Positions 1-11,600 of a stretch of 64,000 nucleotides of DNA are shown here, one piece after another. Origin of the DNA: Trema orientale (Eukaryota > Streptophyta > Magnoliopsida > Rosales > Cannabaceae); NCBI GenBank assembly GCA_002914845.1, contig JXTC01000181.1, positions 186,001-250,000 on the forward strand, read 5' to 3'. The notes under the pieces were generated by a model, which did no database searches, was not told the DNA's origin, and saw only the letters and a list, made by a program, of their open reading frames with translations. Each line of letters starts with the position of its first letter. The first letter of the stretch is position 1. The position numbers and the translations under genes were made by a program.

Positions 1-352
1 AAGTATTTCCTCCTTCATCAAATTAGGACATTCTCATCTATTGGTGGTAAAGACTGAGCCACTTCCAACTATTTCCTGACTTCACTAATTTTACTTGGAA
101 CATGTCTAAACTGCTCTCTATTCCACCTTTGAAAGGTTGTTCTAGTCTGCCCGATACATTTCACTAGCCTCTTACCAGGGGTTGGATAATGTGTTGAGAG
201 CCAAACTTTTTAACTACCCAATAACTTCACATATCTTTCGTCCACATAGCTTCAAATTTGAAAAACTTGAAACCCCCTGTTTTGAAGCCCACTGTGTTTA
301 AAAGGATCCGAGCATGGTCAGATACATAATTCGTAATAGTTCGCACCATCGC

Positions 353-996
353 CTATGGAAAGAGCAAAATCCAATTGCAAGTTGTTGCTGCTCGATCTAA
401 GTGAGTAAGACTGAATAAAGCACCATCCCATTGTCTATTCCACATAAAAGCTAGACCTGAAGATCTCAAATCAATCAGACCCATGGACTCCAGACAACAC
501 CTTATAGCAGCTGAGGATGAGGCATACCCTTCCATCCCAATTCTACTATTTCATGACTCATTATCTTTAACAGTTCCATTGAAATCCCCTATGAGTAATT
601 TTGAATTTGGGCACCTTGCTGGCTGATTTGGCAGGGAGTCCCAAAAGTCACATCCATTACTGGCCAATGGCAGCCCATAAATGGCTGAGAAACTCCAAGG
701 CTCCCCTGGTGGATCTGAATAAATAATACAACTTATTGCATTTTTAGTTATGACAATTGGTTCCAAATTATCCCCTTCTTTCTAGCACACACAAAACCCC
801 CTGATCTTTCCCTCGGTTCCACGTGAACAGAATTGTAGTAATGCAGCTTTCTCAGCTTTGGTCTGAAAGTACCCCATTTAATCATCGTTTTTGATAGAAC
901 AAGAATATCAGGGTTATAGGAGCTTACCAGAGCATGCAAGCTCCTAACTGCAAAGGGCCTAGCAAGCCCCTTGTAGTCCCAGGCGAGGATGATCAT
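353..996 (-). pseudogene. LINE ORF2 endonuclease (EEP) domain remnant
   Basis: The segment opens at 996 with MIILAWDYKGLARPFAVRS, a decayed form of the LINE endonuclease opening (usually W-N-x-R-G-L). It continues through a piece containing LLIGDFNGTV (about 580-600), the conserved GDFN motif, and a piece ending DLRSSGLAFMWNRQ near 430-470. The parts lie in different frames. In active elements this domain nicks target DNA. This copy has lost the conserved Asn of the first motif and its frame, so it should be inactive. Confidence 0.75.
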
Positions 997-1439
997 GACA
1001 CCTGGGGAGACACCTTGGGGCCGGTCTCTATAGCCCTAAAGTGAAAAACTTGTTCATCATCCAACACTCTACAACTATCCCCATCTTGTTGCACATTACA
1101 TTGTCGACTCTTGTTAGCAGCTCGGTGTTTAGCTCGAGCTTTTTGAATAAGCTTGACTCCCTTTATTCTTGGACCACTCCAATTTGACGCCTAGGCAGCA
1201 GTCACTCCTTCAATGAAATTTTCAATCACAATAGGGATAGGTTCATCGCTAGAAAAAGTTGGAATTTGTAGAGCTTCAGGAGATGACCCATCATAAATAA
1301 AAGATGGGTTTATGCGGGTTACTTCTTGGCATAACTAGATCGCATTCACTTTAGGAGTCTATTGGAACTCTGAATCCATTTGGGCTATTAGGAGGATGAA
1401 GCGTTGAGCTTTCCTTTTCTTTGATGGAGGCCTCGTGGT

Positions 1440-2500
1440 TTAACCCAGGCTAATTTCATACTGCCTAGCCCATTCCTCAGTGGAATGGGCTAGTTTAAAC
1501 AAAGCTTGGTAGGCTTGAAACTGGCGGTCTGCTTGGACATCATTATGAACAACCCTAGCCATGTTTGAGTCAATATTTTCAAATGATACCATGCCCGAAT
1601 TTACCGATCTACCCCTCTCCAACACCTGGTTTGGCAGAGCTAGTTTGTGCAAGGTCACGGACAATATGTTCTCTGAGTTGTGATCTGGCTGTTCATTTTG
1701 CTCAAAACATCGGTTGTTCCGGCTCGTAGCCGAATCACCCTTGAAGTAGAAGCAGGACATAATATCATTCTCAGCTCTCATCAACGGCCTAAACAGACGG
1801 ACTGTGAAACCCCCATTGGTTATGGTGGCTCCTGTCTTGGCTCTATAGATTTTATGGTCATGTCCCAACAGCCGGCACTTAAAGCAAAAATCCATTATTC
1901 TTTCAAACTTAAACTGAATCCACCATGGGAAACCCCTCTGTCTTTTCTAAAGAAAACCTGCCGCCAAAGGCCGAGCTATCGGAACCTCCACTTTCACCCG
2001 GACATTACCTCCACCAAAAAACACACTCAGGGACTTTTGGTCAATCTCGATTAGCTTGCCTATTTTGACTTAGATTTTCTGGGTATTACTCACCGAGATC
2101 GTGTCCCTCAGTAATCCCAGAATTCGAACCCAGAAGGTTGTTGTAGAGAAATTTAACTCATTCAAGGCCAAGTTGGGTGGGACATTCTTAGGAACCAAAT
2201 GTTCTCTATTAATTGACCAGGGACCCCTTTCAAAGATTCATTTTTTAACCTCTACCGAGGGGAAAATGAAAGCAAATTTGTTTCTCTCCAACTCCGTAAC
2301 TTTTAACTCCTTCAGAATACCCCACATTTGAGACAACACAGACTTCACAAAAACTCTAAAGACTGAGGCTTTAGAGAAATGAACTTACATTCGGCGTTCT
2401 CTGTAGTCTCACTTGGCAGCAAATCCAGAGCCTCTTCCTCATAATAAAGTTTTGATGTCTACTCTACTGCAACATTAATGTCAATAGGATCTTCCTCCAT
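1440..2500 (-). pseudogene. LINE ORF1 (nucleic-acid-binding, zinc-knuckle) remnant
   Basis: The likely start codon is the ATG read from 2500 (MEEDPIDINVAVE), followed after 13 codons by an in-frame stop and then readable sequence again. The 3' part (1895-1440) contains FCFKCRLLGHDHKIYR, which matches the plant LINE ORF1 knuckle C-x2-C-x4-H-x4-C except that the last cysteine is tyrosine. In intact relatives this protein coats the LINE RNA. Here the stop, frame breaks and lost zinc ligand show it is non-functional. Confidence 0.7.
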
Positions 2501-2539
2501 GATGAGATTTGTCAACCGTAGACACTTAGGCCAGTACTC

Positions 2540-2840
2540 TGATAAGTTCCCAGTGGGTTGGTTGTTAATTAGTTATGGTTGGTTAGTTAGTTAAAGTAAT
2601 GATTGGTTAGTTTGTTAGTTAGGGAGTGAGGAGTGCATATAAATAGTGATTAGAGATTTATGTAAGAGGCAGTTCAGTTTTGTATGTTGTATTGAGTACT
2701 GAGCTCATATCGTGGGAGAGAGTTAGACCTGTCGAAAGTCTGACAAGTCTATGAAAAAAATACATTCTTGGCAATAAATCTTACTGTTCAACTCTATTCT
2801 CTTTTCCTAGTCCTATTTCTTGTCTTAGCATCTTGTCAAA
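2540..2840 (+). repeat. 5' LTR of the gag-only element
   Basis: About 301 bp and a near-copy of 4582-4893. It contains a TATA-like CATATAAATAG near 2636-2646, about 200 bp before the LTR end, and ends just before the primer-binding site. It differs from the 3' LTR by scattered substitutions and a few short indels in the GTTAGTTAG tract. Confidence 0.9.
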
Positions 2841-2841
2841 T

Positions 2842-2853
2842 TGGTATCAGAGC
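2842..2853 (+). other. Primer-binding site (initiator tRNA-Met type)
   Basis: TGGTATCAGAGC lies 1 nt after the 5' LTR. This is the standard plant retrotransposon primer site, complementary to the 3' end of initiator tRNA-Met. It fixes the element's orientation as plus. Confidence 0.9.
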
Positions 2854-2867
2854 TTACTTTCTCGGGT

Positions 2868-4549
2868 ATGGCAACCAAGAATATGGCTGGAAGATTGGAG
2901 TTTGTAGAAGAAAAATTGAATGGGGTTAGAGATGAACTTCATAGAGACCTGAAGGCCATGAAAGGGGATTTGCAGAAGCTATCTACGTTGGAACTTGGCA
3001 TGGCTTCTATCTTGGACAACTTGACAATCTTGGACAAGATAGACCATTTGCTTGACACCCTAGAAGCCAGTTCCACAGTCAAGAACCAGGCCAAATCGTC
3101 TGTTCAGAAGCTGGGTTTGGATCGCGAGGATGTATCGGGCCCGAGCTTGACTGAGACTGGGATTTTGCCACGAGACGGGCGTGCTGGCACACCAGAGGGC
3201 CACCACCCATTTTTCACAGCCACTGGGGTGTTGCACAATGTTCGACGTGAGGAGCTCGGTGGTTCTCAGCACTTGGAATCACAGTTAGAGGGTTCGCAAG
3301 TCGGCAGAAGTGTCACCCGTATTGGGGCAAGCCTCGCCTCGATCCTTGTGATTGGATTGGGGTTCAGCGTGTTCAGGATGGCCATGACTGGGTTCTTCAA
3401 GAAAAAGGGTTCGTCGGTGGTGGTGGTGGCATTTCTAGCTTTATCTGCGAGGTTAATGGAGGGTTGAGTCATCGTGGTTTTGGGCTTCGTACTAAACATT
3501 CACGTGGTTTTGGACCTGATGGGCCAAGAGACGGGCTGGCCCAAGAACTTTGGCTTTGATGGCATTACACAAAGAGGGAATTTTAGAGGGTTCTGAGAGG
3601 AGATTTTTGGTCGTGATGCTTGTGACCGCTAAGATTGGGGCGTATACAAGTTTAAGAATGAAAATCCTCCAAGATTCGACTCGTATCATGATTATGGTGG
3701 ATACAGGTCCTGATTGTGGCGCTTGGAGATGCCTACTTTCGAGGGTTCAAACCCCGACAGTTGGGTTTTAGGCCGAGAGGTATTTTTTATGAATCGAATG
3801 TCAGAGCATAAGAAATTGGAGGCGACTGCCATTAGTATGGATTGAGAGACTCTAGCTTAGTTCTAATGGGAAGATGGTCGTCGACCGATTTATAGCTGGG
3901 CCGAATTAAAATCAATGCTCCTCGAGCGATTTCGATCATCTCAAGACGGAACTTTATGTGAGAAGTTCTTGGCTTTAAAATAAGTTGGGACTATGAGTGC
4001 CTATCGACGGGAGTTTGAAGTCCTAGCCTCATCTCTACATGATGTTTCGAAGCATATTCTTGAAAGCACCTTCATCAGTGGGTTAAACCTGAGATTCGAG
4101 CCGAAGTCCATTTGATAAAACCCATCAGATTGTTTCGGGTCATAAAGTTTGCTTAAAGAGTGGGGGATAGAAATTTGATATTGAAACAAGATATGCTTGG
4201 GTATGAATCTAATTTTGAGGGGTGTTTGCATATGGAATACGACCCTAGTGTTGCTTTAACAAAGCACTCTTTGAGTTTGAACGCAGCAGCAACTTCAACA
4301 AAGGATTCGGCGCCAAACTCGAATGCTTTAGTCAAGCGTTTGACGGATTCAGAGCTACAAGCGAGGAAAGCAAAAGGCTTATGTTTTCATTGTGATGAGA
4401 AATACTCGGTTGGACATTGTTGCAAAAACAAGGCACTTCAGGTTCTCGTGGTTCATGATGATACCAATGATGCACTTCTACAAGAAACATGTGTACGTGA
4501 CAAGGGAGAAACAAGTGAGCGTGAAACCATACCGGGGTATCCACCTTGA
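2868..4549 (+). pseudogene. Ty3-type gag polyprotein, frame-disrupted
   Basis: A gag-like product starts at the ATG at 2868 (MATKNMAGRLEFVEEKLNG), with a heptad-like N-terminal helix region typical of Ty3 gags. The frame closes at 3467. A Retrotrans_gag-like stretch is recognisable near 3745-4100 (SNPDSWVL-type start, SAYRREFEVLASSLHD), interrupted by stops. A later open segment (about 4320-4549) reads KRLTDSELQARKAKG followed by CFHCDEKYSVGHCCKNK, a CCHC zinc knuckle. The ligands of the knuckle remain, but frame breaks prevent a single full product. Confidence 0.8.
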
Positions 4550-4581
4550 GGACGAGGTGACTTTTTAGAGTGGCGGGTAAT

Positions 4582-4893
4582 TGATAAGTTCCCACTAGGC
4601 TGGTCGTTAATTGGTTGTGGTTGGTTAGTTAGTTAGTTAAAGTAATGATAGGTTAGTTTGTTAGCTTGTTTGTTAGGGAGTAAGGAGTGCATATAAATAG
4701 TGATTAGAGATTTGTGTAAGAGGCAGTTCAATTTTGTATGTTGTATTGAGTACTGAGCTCATATCGTGGGAGAGAGTTAGACCTCTCGAAAGTCTAACAA
4801 GTCTGTAAAAAAATACATTCTTGGCAATAAATCTTACTGTTCAGCTCTATTCTCTTCTCCTAGTCCTATTTCTTGTCTTAGTATCTTATCAAA
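4582..4893 (+). repeat. 3' LTR of the gag-only element
   Basis: About 312 bp, colinear with the 5' LTR and carrying extra GTTAGTTAGTTAG-type units near its start. It is followed at once by TACTC, the target duplication. Confidence 0.9.
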
Positions 4894-4898
4894 TACTC

Positions 4899-5106
4899 AT
4901 AAGGAGAATACACTACTCTATGCCAGAGAGCGAGAAAAAGTAATATCTATTTCACTTATGGGTGGCTTTGACAATAGTATCAACTGACTCTTAACACTAG
5001 ATGAATATACATAGATTATACATACATATATATATATAAGGGTGGTCCTTGAAAAGGAAAGAAAAGTGAACCTATTCCCAAGCCTCATCTTCTAGCATAT
5101 CATCAA
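4899..5106. other. AT-rich intergenic sequence, no gene seen
   Basis: Sequence between the gag-only element and the next inverted-repeat element. It may be the displaced 5' flank of the LINE at 1-2500. No ORF or RNA gene is visible. Confidence 0.5.
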
Positions 5107-5763
5107 GGGCCAGTTTGGTAGAACTGTAGATTTTAAGAAAAACACTTTTAACTGTGCTGATGAAAAAATCTGTTGTGGCGTAAAGTAGCTAAGTGTTTGG
5201 TAAATTGTAATTTTAAAGTGTTGTGGCTTGGAAAAGCTGTATTAAAGTATTTGGTAAATTGTATGGTTGAATTATTGTGCAAATTTAAAATGACTAGACG
5301 TACTTTATAATTTTAAATATATACAATCCTAAATTTTTTTGAATCAATTAAAATAATAAAAATAAAAAACCTTGTTTTGCCGTTGATTACATTTTTTATT
5401 ATTTTATAAAACTTGGACTTTGACTACACTTGTAATAGCAACAATAGATGCAATGCCTTTTATCTAATTTTCTTAACATTTGCCAGAGGCTAGGGGAGAA
5501 CACGACATTTGTTGGTTATTGCTTGGTATTTTTAAAATAAATGGAGGGCATATTTGGAAGTTTGAAAAGTTCATTAAAATAGGGAGGAGATTCCCGCATA
5601 ATTTATTTGGAGAAGCACCTTATGTCCAACTTCGGATTATAGCTGTAAATATTATGCAGATTCTTCTAAAATCATTTTTTTGGTTGTTTACCAAACACAA
5701 AAAGAAGCAAAACCTATCAAATAAGTAATTTTAGATTGTCTAAAATCTATACCAAACTGGGCC
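5107..5763. mobile_element. MITE-like element with terminal inverted repeats
   Basis: The left end GGGCCAGTTTGGTA and the right end TACCAAACTGGGCC are inverted copies. Homology continues inwards (TAGATTTTA on both sides). CAA lies on each side (5104-5106 and 5764-5766), consistent with a 3-bp target duplication. The size (657 bp), absence of transposase and end sequence suggest a PIF/Harbinger-like or related non-autonomous DNA element. The superfamily call is uncertain because a 3-bp match is weak. Confidence 0.65.
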
Positions 5764-5975
5764 CAAGTTGTTCGGTGTCCTCTCTGTCTTCCTCCTCAAA
5801 ATCCTCCTCTAGAGCACTTTTTCTGGGTTTCAGAGAACCAATTGAGTTGAGATTCTATATGTACAGAAAGATGTGGGCACATAGATCAAACTTCAGAAAA
5901 TGTTTTAGGGGCTGAAATTGAACCTTTGGGTAAAATCACATTGAAGCATTTACCCTGACTAAATTTTTTTGGACC

Positions 5976-6302
5976 CGGGCCCATTCTTTTATATCAAGTG
6001 GGTTCCGTAAACGATATGTATGTGTTTCTTAGTTTGGAAATGAATGTGCTTTTCAAGTTTTTCTCAAGCTATCCATTTTAGAGTGTTTTCTTTTTTTTTT
6101 TGAATATCCATTTTATGAGTTAGTTTTGGATTGTAACTCAAATTCGGGCCCATTCTTTTATATCAAGTGGGTTCCGTAACCGCTGTGTGTTTATTATTTT
6201 GGAAATGAACGTGCTTTTCAAGTTTCTCTCAAGCTATCCATTTCAGAGTTTTCTTTTTCTTTTTTTTTTTAATATCCATTTTATGAGTTAATTTTGGACT
6301 TT
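5976..6302. repeat. Tandem duplication, period about 169 bp
   Basis: The unit beginning CGGGCCCATTCTTTTATATC at 5976 is repeated from 6145, including the GTGGGTTCCGTAA and TCAAGCTATCCATTT segments and a T-rich tract. The two copies differ at scattered bases and in T-run length. Confidence 0.85.
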
Positions 6303-7318
6303 GGAATTATGTATTTGTCTCAATGGTGGGTCTACCCTTCTATTACCTATCACCACATTTTATTTTATTTAGATTTTTTTAATTACTAAAACTTCGTAAA
6401 ATTGTTTTTTTTGTATTTAAAACCGTTAACTAAATCAAGGGTATTGAGGACTACATTTATTTAGTTTTTATTTTTCAGCACAATCTCAGTGATGAATAAA
6501 TTTTCTATAAAAATTCTTAGCTGTATAAATAAAATTTTCAATTTCCCAAAAAATGTTGGGATCCATTTTTAAGCTCCAACGGATGTTCAAGTGGGTGATT
6601 ATTTTGTACATGGCAAAATCAAATGAATAGCCAGCAATAGGCCAATGCCAAATATATATTTTTTTCATTTGACTTATATTAGAAAGCGAAAAGAAACACT
6701 TATATTCAGTTGAATCTTCACCCATTTACTTCTTTTAAAATAGTAATTATTTTTCAATATAATGAATTGAAGAGGGAGAATATACTAATTTATGATGAAT
6801 TGCATGCATATAAGTTCGTAAACAAGAGGGGAGAGTAGGTTTATTTTATTTCTAGGGTTGAAGAGGGATGAGAAACACAACAAAAGTAGAAGAGAGAAGA
6901 GGGGTGAGAATAAATGGGGGAGTGGGTTGAAAAAAAAAAAAGACAGAATTTAATTAAGAGATAACTTAGAAATAATTAGGGGTATAATAAGTAGTAATTA
7001 AATTTTATTTGGGAGTATGAATTTAGAAATTATGTGGAGAAAAGTTGGTAGAACGGTGGTAATAGACGTACTCTTATCTCAATTTTGGCTCCTAAACTTT
7101 CAAATGTCTAATTTTGTCCCTTGAACTTAACAATTTTTTTGTTGCAGTTTTTTCTCCAAAATATTTCCATTTTGGATCCTAACCTACTAGTATTTCGTGG
7201 GCCAAAATATGACAGCGAAAGTTTAGGAGCCAAAAGTAAGACTAAAATATAGTTCAGATGCGAAAACTATATATAAATATAGTTCAAAATAATAGGGTGA
7301 CACATTTCTAAATTGAGT
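6303..7318. other. AT-rich intergenic sequence with dispersed-repeat fragments
   Basis: No gene seen. The part near 6820-7070 resembles the right end of the inverted-repeat element at 7319-8174 (shared GAATTTAGAAAT and GGTAATAGAC-type sequence). The part near 7080-7310 is a partial inverted repeat containing TTGGCTCCTAAACTTTC and GAAAGTTTAGGAGCCAA, of a family also seen around 27560-27790 and 31190-31330. Confidence 0.5.
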
Positions 7319-8174
7319 GGGTCTATTGCCACCCTTTTGTTTATTCTCCCCACACCCTTAATATTAAATAATTTTTATTACCAAAATAATATTGAATAAA
7401 ATTACCTCTTAGTACATAAATTAGTTTTAAAAAGTCTCTTTACACACCTGTATGAAGTAGTATGGACACACACTTTCCCCTTTTTTTAATATAAAAAAGC
7501 CTTCAAATTCTTCTCTTTTTTTAGTTATTATTAACTTCATTTTTAGGAATCAAACTTCAAAGTTTTCTTACTTTCAAATGATTCAAAGAAGGTTCTTCCC
7601 ATATTTTTAGAAAAAAGAAAAGGAAAAAAAAAACATATAGCAATTATATAAAATCGTTGCATAAACCATATATAATCGATTAAATAAAAACGTAAGCTTC
7701 AAATTATACATAGACATGCAGGATAAAACCGTGGCTTCTTATTCACCTCATTCATAATAGGTTATATAAGAAGAAAGACATCAATATTTTCCCTTCCTTT
7801 AAAATTAAAAAAAAAAATTAATTAGAGAAGATCCCATTAAATTGCATAAAAGCAATCACCAAAATGTAAAGACATACACTTTTTTTTTCTGTTTTGTACG
7901 AAGAAATAAGAGAGTTTTCAGGAGAATTTAGATCAAAGAGAAGTGAAAAGTACAAAAAAGAGGAAAAATGAAGATAAAAAGGAAGATTGGTGAATAGAGG
8001 TAGAAGAAAACACAAAAGGGAGAAGGGATGGAAAAAAAAGAGAATAATTGAATCAAGGGATAATTTAGGAATGACAAGTGGTCTCTTAAGTGAAAATTCC
8101 ATTTTAAATTCTAATAAAGAGGGTGAGTTTAGAAATAGAGTGGGAAGAGTAGACAAAGGGATGACAATAGACCC
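7319..8174. mobile_element. Non-autonomous DNA element with about 40-bp imperfect terminal inverted repeats
   Basis: The left end GGGTCTATTGCCACCCTTTT is matched in reverse by the right end AAAGGGATGACAATAGACCC. Imperfect pairing continues for about 40 bp. The internal sequence is AT-rich and has no recognisable transposase. I could not fix a target duplication. Confidence 0.6.
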
Positions 8175-9502
8175 ATCCTTCTAAACTAAGATATCAATAT
8201 GAGATTAAACCTAGTTAGAAAAAATAAAATTACATTATGTTTTCTTGATGTTGCTGTTTTTTTAAGGCTATCCCTTTTTTTTTTTTTTAAATTTTCTTCA
8301 TTTCTGTCTATTATTATCTTTTACATTAAATGTTGTCTTGAGTTACGGTTTTCAGGTTTGTCATATTTTAGTTCTATACATTTTTGTGGATTATTATACT
8401 TAAAGTTCCCAATAATAAACAAAAATCGTATTTTATTCCTTGGCTTTTAAATGTCTTAGATTTAATTTTGGGGAATTTATGCTCGGGGGTTTACTAAATC
8501 CTTACGATGAAAAATGGAACTCACTCGTCAATGTCTTCAAAAGTAACCTCTATTGTTATGTCGTACATATAAAATTATTTGGATACCTTATTTCTCCAAC
8601 AAACTTCAAAATTTAGCCACTACTACCGGTCCTGATCCCGACTTCAGTGGCGGCGCCTCCGCTTGATTAGGGTCAAAAAATTTGATTATGGTCGAACTTG
8701 TTCAGCCGCCTCTCCCAGTTGTTCTAATCATTTTTGGACCCGTGGCAGGAAAATTTTGACCCCGACCGAAAATTTCCGACTGGGGTCGAAGCCACTAGTT
8801 GAAAATTTTTTACCCTAGTCAAAACTGTCTCCTTCATTTTTGACTTTTTTGACTCAATCGAAAATTTTCGACTAGGATCGAGTTAGGGGTAATTTTAGAA
8901 CTCTAAAATATTCATTAAATGACATGGCAATAAAAGTTTTATTTTTGTAAATGATTTATAGATTGTCCCTCTTTTCATCACATGTATTAAAAAGGGTCAA
9001 AATTGATAATCTCCTGTTTCAAATGATCTAATTTTCCTAATTTATCAATTAATTTTTTTAAATCAAATTTGATACTTGGTTAAAAATATACTGTTGAAAT
9101 TGAAACCGAAGACCAAAATTGAGACAAATAAAAACAATTTATGATATCTGAATGCGATAGTTGAAATTTAATATTTATGGACCAAAATTGACGGAAAACA
9201 AAATAGTTCAAGAAGCAGATTGAGAAATGTTGAAGATTTGTGGTTCTAAACTTTTATGTGGCTCTTTTTTTTTTTTTTTTTTGGTTAAAACTTTATGTGG
9301 CTTTCCAATGATGTTAATTTTTCTTTTAAATTTGTGGTCTTACGTATTGTCGTTTAGAAATTCTGGTTTTTTAGATTTCATCGTTTCCCACATTTGTCGT
9401 TTTAAGAAATTTTGGTCGTTGCTGTGTTTCATAGTGGTCGTCGTTTTGGCTGTGTTCTCGTTTAAAAACTTTTCTTTTTCTTTTTTTTTTTTTTGTTTTG
9501 TG

Positions 9503-9505
<3 letters not shown>
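8175..9505. other. Gene-free, low-complexity and repeat-like sequence
   Basis: No gene seen. The segment 8620-8890 is more GC-rich and repeats a GAAAATTT(C/T)CGACT(G/A)GG(G/A)TCGA-like motif at about 8767 and 8858, as in decayed transposons. The rest is AT-rich with T-runs at 8276-8289 and 9267-9282. Confidence 0.5.
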
Positions 9506-9540
<35 letters not shown>

Positions 9541-11080
9541 GGGGATAAAGGGGAACTTATATTAAACAGAAGAGGACAAGTCTTCCAGTACAACCTCAGA
9601 AATACACTCTAGAATCGTATTAAACTAATATCTATCAGTACACGCATTAAAACTATAGGAGGCTAAGTTATGAGCAATCATATATGAAACTGGCGCCAAC
9701 ATTACCAAGCAAAGCAAAGAGATGAATAACATCAGAAATTATGGAACCTTCAACAGATGTAGATGAATGCTCCCGAATAGCTTCAATAACTCTAGTGGGG
9801 TCTGTTTTGACATAATCTGGACACACATTAGATTCAAAGCAGAAATAAAGGCAGTCATGAAGAGCTACACGTTCTGCAATGAAAGGATCGAAGGAGCACG
9901 TGGTCCGACGAGCCACTGCCGCCACCACCCACTTGTCGGAATTTCGAACGACACCGCCGCCAACTCCGATAAATCCACAGCCTATTGTGATAGCGGCATC
10001 CACGTTGAGCTTTAGTTTTCTGATCTCCGGTGGTTTCCGCTTTATGTTCCCATTCACCTTACAATAAGGACAGATCAGCTCCAGAGAAGACGTCGATTGG
10101 ACATACTCATCCACCGGATAGAAGCGTCTTCTAGCAAAGAAGAATAACTCTTGGCAGCGCTACCGTGAACCCAGAGGTTTAAGTTATGCCACACAAACCA
10201 GGTTGCAATGCACCAGAGCTCGAAATCAGATTTTGTCAGCTTGTTTTTTTTTTTTTTTTAGGAAAAAAAGCAATTGTGCGAGGCTGTTCTGTTTAAACTG
10301 GTCATGGATGGCCAAAAAATGTTGTTACTCCAAACCTCCTCTGCAACAGCACAAGAGACAAGAGCATGAAAGGTCGATTCACTCCCATCTCTACAGATAG
10401 TGAAAACCCTTGAGTAGTTGATTCAACGACGAGAGAGGTTTAGCGAGGTGGGCAGAATATTATTGAAAGAACGCCAAATGAAAATCCGAACGTTATTAGG
10501 AATCTTTAGAGACCAAAAGAAAGGTACACGAGCATCCATTATCATCTTCTGAGGAGCTCGATTCCAGCTTAGCCTCCGTAAGAAGTTTGTAACCGGATTT
10601 TACTGAGTAGCATCCTTATTTGTTGTAATGCCAAAGCAAGACAACATCCGATGCTATCCTTCCCAAAGGAATGCTTTGAATTGTTTCATGATCAAATGAC
10701 TAGAAATCTTTTCGAATTTTTTCCACAATATTCCACCGCCCTATATCAATCAAATCAGCCGCCTTAAGATCATCATTCGATTCAGTCTCGCTAGTAATCG
10801 GTTTAAAAGAGTAAGGTCCAGGAAGCCAAGGGTCTTTAAAAGCACGAATGGAATTTCTGGCTCTAACCCACCATCTCAATCCGATTTTTAGAACCTCTCT
10901 ACCCCACACACTAGACTACCAAACTAATGATGAATTATGCCCCAACGTTGCTTCCAAAAACGAACTCCGGGGGAAATATTTAGCTTTGATAATTTTGGAA
11001 ACTAGAGCATTATGATTCCTTAGGATTCTCCAAGGAATGACATTCTTAGGACTACTTTTAAGATGATTTTTTTAGGATTG
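9506..11080 (-). mobile_element. 3' part of a degraded LINE ending in a poly(A) tail
   Basis: On the minus strand this reads through a pre-zinc-binding LINE segment (WWVRARNSIRAFKDPWLPG, about 10810-10870), a zf-RVT-like stretch (IFIWRSFNNILPT, around 10440-10480) and an RNase H-like domain. It ends at a run of 34 T on the plus strand (9506-9539), which is the element's poly(A) tail. The reverse transcriptase core is absent, so this is a 5'-truncated insertion. Confidence 0.8.
9668..10114 (-). pseudogene. LINE-type RNase H-like domain (RVT_3)
   Basis: A 148-residue reading frame contains LKLNVDAAI, GVGGGVVRNSDKWVVAA and FIAERVALHDCL, which correspond to the first catalytic Asp, the Gly/Val strand and the AE motif of plant LINE RNase H domains. 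Later DPTRVIEAI corresponds to the D-x-x-x-V/L-I region. The domain is readable but belongs to a truncated element, so it is not a host gene. Confidence 0.8.
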
Positions 11081-11600
11081 GTCATGAAAGTGATGACCTT
11101 TTGTGACCTCTTACATCATTATTTTATGATTAGTCTTAAAAAAAAATTCTATTTAGTTCAAATACCATTAAATTAATGTCACGTTTGGTAGAACGGATTT
11201 TCAGAGAAATAGAGAGGGGTGGAAGGAGAGTTATAATCCTCCTTTTGGCACAAGGGAAAGAAAGATGAGAGGAGAATGGAGGGAGGATGACTCCTCAAGA
11301 CCCACCAAAACTCATCTTCCCAACTTTGAAATGATTGTAGAAGTGACAAAGAGAAGTTTGAATTAACAAATTTACCCTAAAAATAATTATTAAAAAAATA
11401 ATTATATAGATAATATAGTAAATTTAAAAATAAATATTTATCATATTTCTTACTCTCTATCCTTCTTAACAAATAATTTAAAGGATCATCACCCTCGTGT
11501 CTCCCTCCTTTGCATCCTTCGTCCGTCCTACTCTCCCGCACTCTTACCAAAAATATAGTCTAAAGCATATAGTTTTTCGAACAGAGAGAAAGAAAAGAGT
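11081..11600. other. AT-rich intergenic sequence, possible small inverted-repeat element
   Basis: No gene. CACGTTTGGTAGAA near 11180 and TTACCAAAAATA near 11546 form a weak inverted pair bounding about 375 bp, which may be a decayed MITE. Confidence 0.35.

Larger units (their letters stand above)
1..2500 (-). mobile_element. Degraded L1-type LINE, 5' half (ORF1 plus endonuclease); continues off the left edge
   Basis: Read on the minus strand, this stretch holds the usual plant L1 order: an ORF1 with a CCHC-like zinc knuckle, then the start of ORF2 with an endonuclease/exonuclease/phosphatase (EEP) fold. The reverse transcriptase would lie beyond position 1. Frames are broken by stops and shifts, so the copy is dead. 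The LTR retrotransposon that starts at 2540 lies directly upstream of this LINE's ORF1 start and may have landed in its 5' UTR. Family assignment rests on recognisable motifs; the subfamily is unknown. Confidence 0.8.
2540..4893 (+). mobile_element. Short gag-only LTR retrotransposon (TR-GAG type) with 5-bp target duplication
   Basis: Two direct repeats (2540-2840 and 4582-4893) flank an internal region of about 1.7 kb. Both begin TGATAAGTTCCCA; the 3' copy ends CTTATCAAA and the 5' copy CTTGTCAAA. The pentamer TACTC precedes the 5' LTR (2535-2539) and follows the 3' LTR (4894-4898), a perfect 5-bp target duplication. A tRNA primer site follows the 5' LTR. Only gag sequence is recognisable inside; I see no protease, RT, RNase H or integrase. 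This matches the non-autonomous gag-only elements (TR-GAG) described in plants. Mobility would have needed enzymes from a Ty3-type partner. Confidence 0.9.

Noticed and set aside
1680..2054. 124-codon plus-strand frame
   Set aside because: Antisense shadow of the LINE ORF1 on the minus strand.
9227..9565. 112-codon plus-strand frame
   Set aside because: Mostly Phe codons from poly(T), including the reverse of the LINE poly(A) tail.
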